Assembly: GCA_021851875.1 (NCBI GenBank)
Contig: JAJZQI010000001.1
Span: 83,511 to 147,510 of the forward strand
Direction of reading: 5' to 3'
DNA: 64,000 nt
Source: Pseudomonadota bacterium
GTDB lineage: Bacteria > Pseudomonadota > Gammaproteobacteria > Burkholderiales > JAJZQI01
Below are positions 61,479 to 64,000 of this stretch, piece by piece (the first letter of the stretch is position 1; every line of letters starts with the position of its first letter). The position numbers and the translations under genes were made by a program. A model generated the notes under the pieces. The model was not told where the DNA came from. It saw only the letters and a program-made list of their open reading frames with translations, and ran no database searches.

Positions 61479-62534
61479 ATGAAAATTGCAGTATTGCCGG
61501 GTGACGGCATCGGTCCGGAAATCGTCGCGCAGGCGGTCAAGGTGATCAAGGCCATGAACATCGGCGCCGAAATGGAAGAAGCGCCCATCGGCGGCGCCGG
61601 CTACGAGGCCGCGGGCGACCCGCTGCCGGCGGCCACCCTCAAGCTGGCCAAGGAAGCCGATGCCGTGCTGCTGGGCGCGGTAGGCGACTGGAAATACGAT
61701 ACCCTGCCGCGTGACATGCGTCCGGAACGCGGTCTGCTGCGTATTCGCAAAGAACTGAACCTGTTCGCCAACCTGCGTCCGGCCGTACTGTACCCGGAAC
61801 TGGCCTCCGCCTCCACGCTGAAGCCGGAAGTCGTGTCCGGCCTGGATATCATGATCGTGCGCGAATTGACCGGCGATATCTATTTCGGCCAGCCGCGCGG
61901 TATCTCCACCCTGGAAAACGGCGAGCGCGAAGGCATCAACACCATGCGCTACAACGAGTCGGAAATCCGCCGCATCGGCCGCGTGGCGTTTGATATCGCC
62001 ATGAAACGCAACAAGAAAGTCTGCTCGGTGGACAAGGCCAACGTGCTGGAAACCACCGAACTGTGGCGCCAGGTCATGATCGAACTGGCGAAAGAATACC
62101 CGCAGGTCGAGCTGACCCACATGTACGTCGACAATGCCGCCATGCAGCTGGTACGTGCGCCCAAGCAGTTCGATGTGATGGTCACCGGCAACATTTTCGG
62201 CGACATCCTGTCCGACGAAGCCTCTATGCTGACCGGTTCCATCGGTATGTTGCCGTCCGCCTCGCTGGATGAAAACAACAAGGGCATGTACGAACCGAGT
62301 CACGGTTCCGCCCCGGATATCGCCGGCAAAAACATCGCCAATCCGCTGGCAACCATCCTGTCGGTGGCCATGATGCTGCGCTATACCTTCAATATGGCCG
62401 CACAAGCCGATCGTCTCGAACAGGCGGTGGGCCGGGTGCTGGCCAAGGGCGTGCGCACCGCCGATATTTATACCGAAGGCACCACCAAAGTGTCCTGCAG
62501 CGAGATGGGCGACGCCGTGGTGGCAGCGCTGTAA
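61479..62534 (+). CDS. leuB: 3-isopropylmalate dehydrogenase
   Basis: The 351-residue NAD-dependent enzyme makes 2-oxoisocaproate. It has [16 protein letters not shown], the substrate arginines in [32 protein letters not shown] (metal Asp) and [18 protein letters not shown] (NAD loop). It is normal in length and part of a leuCDB-asd run. Confidence 0.98.
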   Translation: MKIAVLPGDGIGPEIVAQAVKVIKAMNIGAEMEEAPIGGAGYEAAGDPLPAATLKLAKEADAVLLGAVGDWKYDTLPRDMRPERGLLRIRKELNLFANLRPAVLYPELASASTLKPEVVSGLDIMIVRELTGDIYFGQPRGISTLENGEREGINTMRYNESEIRRIGRVAFDIAMKRNKKVCSVDKANVLETTELWRQVMIELAKEYPQVELTHMYVDNAAMQLVRAPKQFDVMVTGNIFGDILSDEASMLTGSIGMLPSASLDENNKGMYEPSHGSAPDIAGKNIANPLATILSVAMMLRYTFNMAAQADRLEQAVGRVLAKGVRTADIYTEGTTKVSCSEMGDAVVAAL

Positions 62535-62561
62535 CGAATAGATAAATTTAGGAAAGCTAAC

Positions 62562-63677
62562 ATGCGTGTAGGGTTGATTGGCTGGCGTGGCATGGTCGGT
62601 TCCGTGCTGATGCAGCGCATGCGCGAAGAGCGCGATTTCGATTTGATCGAGCCGGTGTTTTTCACCACCTCCAGTGTCGGCGGAGCTGCGCCCAATGTGG
62701 GCAAAGACGTGCCGCCGCTGAAGGATGCGAAGAACCTGGATGAATTGATGGCCATGGAAGCCATCATCACCTGCCAGGGTGGCGATTACACCACCGAGAT
62801 CTTCCCCAGGCTGCGTGCAGCCGGTTGGAAAGGCTACTGGATCGATGCGGCCTCCACCCTGCGCATGGAAGACAACGCCATTCTGATTCTGGACCCGGTC
62901 AACCGCAACGTTATCGACGACGCGTTGGCAGCCGGCAAAAAGGATTTCATCGGCGGCAACTGTACCGTGTCGCTCATGCTGATGGCGCTGGGCGGCCTGT
63001 TCCGTGACGGGCTGGTGGAGTGGGTGACGTCCATGACCTACCAGGCCGCTTCCGGTGCCGGTGCGCAGAACATGCGCGAACTGCTCAACCAGATGGGCGA
63101 AGCCCACAGCGTGGCCAAGGACCTGCTGAATGACCCAGCTTCCGCCATTCTCGATATCGACCGCGAAGTGGCCGGCATCCTGCGCGATGAATCCTTCCCT
63201 ACCGCCAACTTCGGCGTGCCGCTGGCCGGCAGCCTGATTCCCTGGATCGACAAGGATCTGGGCAACGGTCAGAGCAAGGAAGAGTGGAAGGGGCAGGTGG
63301 AAACCAACAAGATCCTCGGCCGTTCCGGCAATCCGATTCCGGTTGATGGCCTGTGCGTGCGCATCGGCGCCATGCGTTGCCACAGCCAGGCGCTCACCAT
63401 CAAGCTGAAGAAAGATGTGCCGGTGGCCGATATTGAGGCCATTGCCGCTTCCGCCAACGACTGGGTGAAGGTGGTGCCGAACGAGCGCGAAGCCAGCATG
63501 CGCGAACTGACTCCGGCTGCCGTGACCGGTACGCTGACTGTGCCGGTTGGCCGTTTCCGCAAGATGTCCATGGGGCCGGAATACATGACCGCCTTCACCG
63601 TGGGCGACCAGCTGCTGTGGGGCGCGGCCGAGCCGCTGCGCCGCATGCTGCGCATCCTGCTGGAGCCGCGTGCCTGA
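62562..63677 (+). CDS. asd: Aspartate-semialdehyde dehydrogenase
   Basis: The 371-residue enzyme reduces aspartyl phosphate to the semialdehyde for lysine, methionine and threonine synthesis. It has [16 protein letters not shown] (NADP site), the catalytic Cys in [16 protein letters not shown], and [16 protein letters not shown]. It is of the longer Gram-negative Asd class. It lies 27 bases after leuB. Confidence 0.98.
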   Translation: MRVGLIGWRGMVGSVLMQRMREERDFDLIEPVFFTTSSVGGAAPNVGKDVPPLKDAKNLDELMAMEAIITCQGGDYTTEIFPRLRAAGWKGYWIDAASTLRMEDNAILILDPVNRNVIDDALAAGKKDFIGGNCTVSLMLMALGGLFRDGLVEWVTSMTYQAASGAGAQNMRELLNQMGEAHSVAKDLLNDPASAILDIDREVAGILRDESFPTANFGVPLAGSLIPWIDKDLGNGQSKEEWKGQVETNKILGRSGNPIPVDGLCVRIGAMRCHSQALTIKLKKDVPVADIEAIAASANDWVKVVPNEREASMRELTPAAVTGTLTVPVGRFRKMSMGPEYMTAFTVGDQLLWGAAEPLRRMLRILLEPRA

Positions 63678-63711
63678 ATGCCGGCAGCCGGGCGAGGAGC
63701 TTGCCCCGCAA

Positions 63712-63853
63712 TGAAACGCCAATAAATCAGCGTTTCACCAGGCGAGTCCTTGATAACTATAATAAACTCGACTAACCACATGAATACGTCTGCAGCTTGC
63801 AACAAAATAAATGCTTGCATTGGCAAGCTAAGACTAAAGTTTAGCTTGCAAGC
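63712..63853. promoter_or_regulatory. AT-rich asd-fimV gap with hairpin and GCTTGCA repeats
   Basis: The gap after asd holds a hairpin TGAAACGC (63712-63719) / GCGTTTCA (63730-63737) without a T-run. GCTTGCA occurs at 63795-63801, 63813-63819 and 63844-63850. GCTTGC (63813-63818) pairs with GCAAGC (63823-63828), and GCTTGCAAGC at 63844-63853 is a palindrome. Local GC is lower than in the neighbouring genes. The repeats are probable regulator sites for fimV; none is identified. Confidence 0.45.
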
Positions 63854-63909
63854 CTAACTATTTGATGTTAGTTTAATTCTAGAGCCAAAGAAAAAAAGAG
63901 GGTGGCATC

Positions 63910-64000
63910 GTGCGTAAAAAGGCAATTTATGCAGGGCTGTTAGCGGCAGGGCTGGTAATGGTACCAGCTTGGGGACAGGCGGCAGGACTAGGTAAGTTGA
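63910..64000 (+). CDS. fimV: FimV-family protein, N-terminus (cut by window end)
   Basis: A GTG start after GAGGGTGG begins a signal peptide (VRKKAIYAGLLAAGLVMVPAWGQAAG) and then LGKL, the usual start of FimV/TspA-type proteins. Thirty codons are visible; the reading frame is open at the right edge. FimV is a peptidoglycan-binding membrane protein needed for type IV pilus assembly and polar targeting. Location directly after asd is typical in betaproteobacteria and Pseudomonas. Confidence 0.85.
   Translation, partial: MRKKAIYAGLLAAGLVMVPAWGQAAGLGKL

Noticed and set aside
61437-63722. Minus-strand open frame of 761 codons opposite leuB and asd
   Set aside because: Its residues are His-, Gly- and Gln-rich as expected for the complement of high-GC coding DNA, and leuB and asd on the other strand are certain.
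1-64000. CRISPR array, tRNA/rRNA genes, insertion sequences or prophage
   Set aside because: No regularly spaced repeats, cloverleaf-like segments, transposase or integrase frames were found; the only sizeable repeat is the duplication at 4658-4972.

Overview
The window is high-GC, densely coded bacterial DNA of betaproteobacterial type. A leuC-leuD-leuB-asd-fimV run, a pcnB-folK-deoxynucleoside kinase-panB-panC run, a map-glnD pair and an aryl-polyene-type gene set together suggest the order Neisseriales (Chromobacteriaceae-like). The genus cannot be fixed from the sequence alone. No rRNA, tRNA, CRISPR array, insertion sequence or prophage was seen. The only gene-free gap above 300 bases is 4679-4996, which is filled by a tandem duplication.

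Layout. 1-1647: end of a PlsC-like acyltransferase, a family 2 glycosyltransferase and a GNAT acetyltransferase. 1655-14016: a one-carbon/methylamine block. It holds a divergent XRE-cupin regulator, purU, all four subunits of a sarcosine-oxidase-like N-methylglutamate dehydrogenase (mgdABCD), gamma-glutamylmethylamide synthetase (gmaS), N-methylglutamate synthase (mgsABC) and folD. 14197-16070: glnK-amtB behind a sigma-54-type promoter. 16134-24539 (minus): a ten-gene, mostly overlapping operon for an aryl-polyene-type lipid: two ACPs, ketosynthase, aryl ligase, two hotdog dehydratases, LpxL-like acyltransferase, LolA-like protein, MMPL exporter and COG4648 membrane protein. 24783-27949: divergent c-di-GMP genes (GGDEF-EAL and HD-GYP). 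27977-30502: small conserved proteins and an Old Yellow Enzyme. 30588-33059: a complete AMMECR1/Memo/radical-SAM trio. 33153-39611: a four-gene peptide-type ABC importer. 39683-44630: truncated haemoglobin, glycine-zipper protein, glnD, map, rhodanese. 44773-49416: Uup, a GIDE/EF-hand protein, LemA and an iron-type alcohol dehydrogenase. 49600-54500: STAS, receiver/PP2C/HATPase and GGDEF-EAL proteins, a partner-switching module feeding c-di-GMP. 54645-64000: pcnB, folK, deoxynucleoside kinase, panBCD, leuCDB, asd and the start of fimV.

How the genes work together. The central block encodes a coherent route: methylamine plus glutamate gives gamma-glutamylmethylamide (GmaS), then N-methylglutamate (MgsABC), then glutamate plus methylene-tetrahydrofolate (MgdABCD). 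FolD can take the C1 unit to 10-formyl-THF and PurU can release it as formate. GlnK, AmtB and the distant GlnD handle nitrogen sensing and ammonium entry. The methylamine block lies between two sets of genes whose families normally occur together in aryl-polyene clusters, so it may be an insertion that split such a cluster. Three sets of signalling proteins (GGDEF-EAL/HD-GYP, STAS/PP2C/GGDEF-EAL, PII) suggest surface-attachment and nitrogen control.

The most unusual items are the methylamine block with its flanking operator-like repeats, the 147-bp tandem duplication that copies the end of mgdA, the complete AmmeMemoRadiSam operon of unknown function, and the STAS/PP2C/c-di-GMP module with a degenerate receiver.
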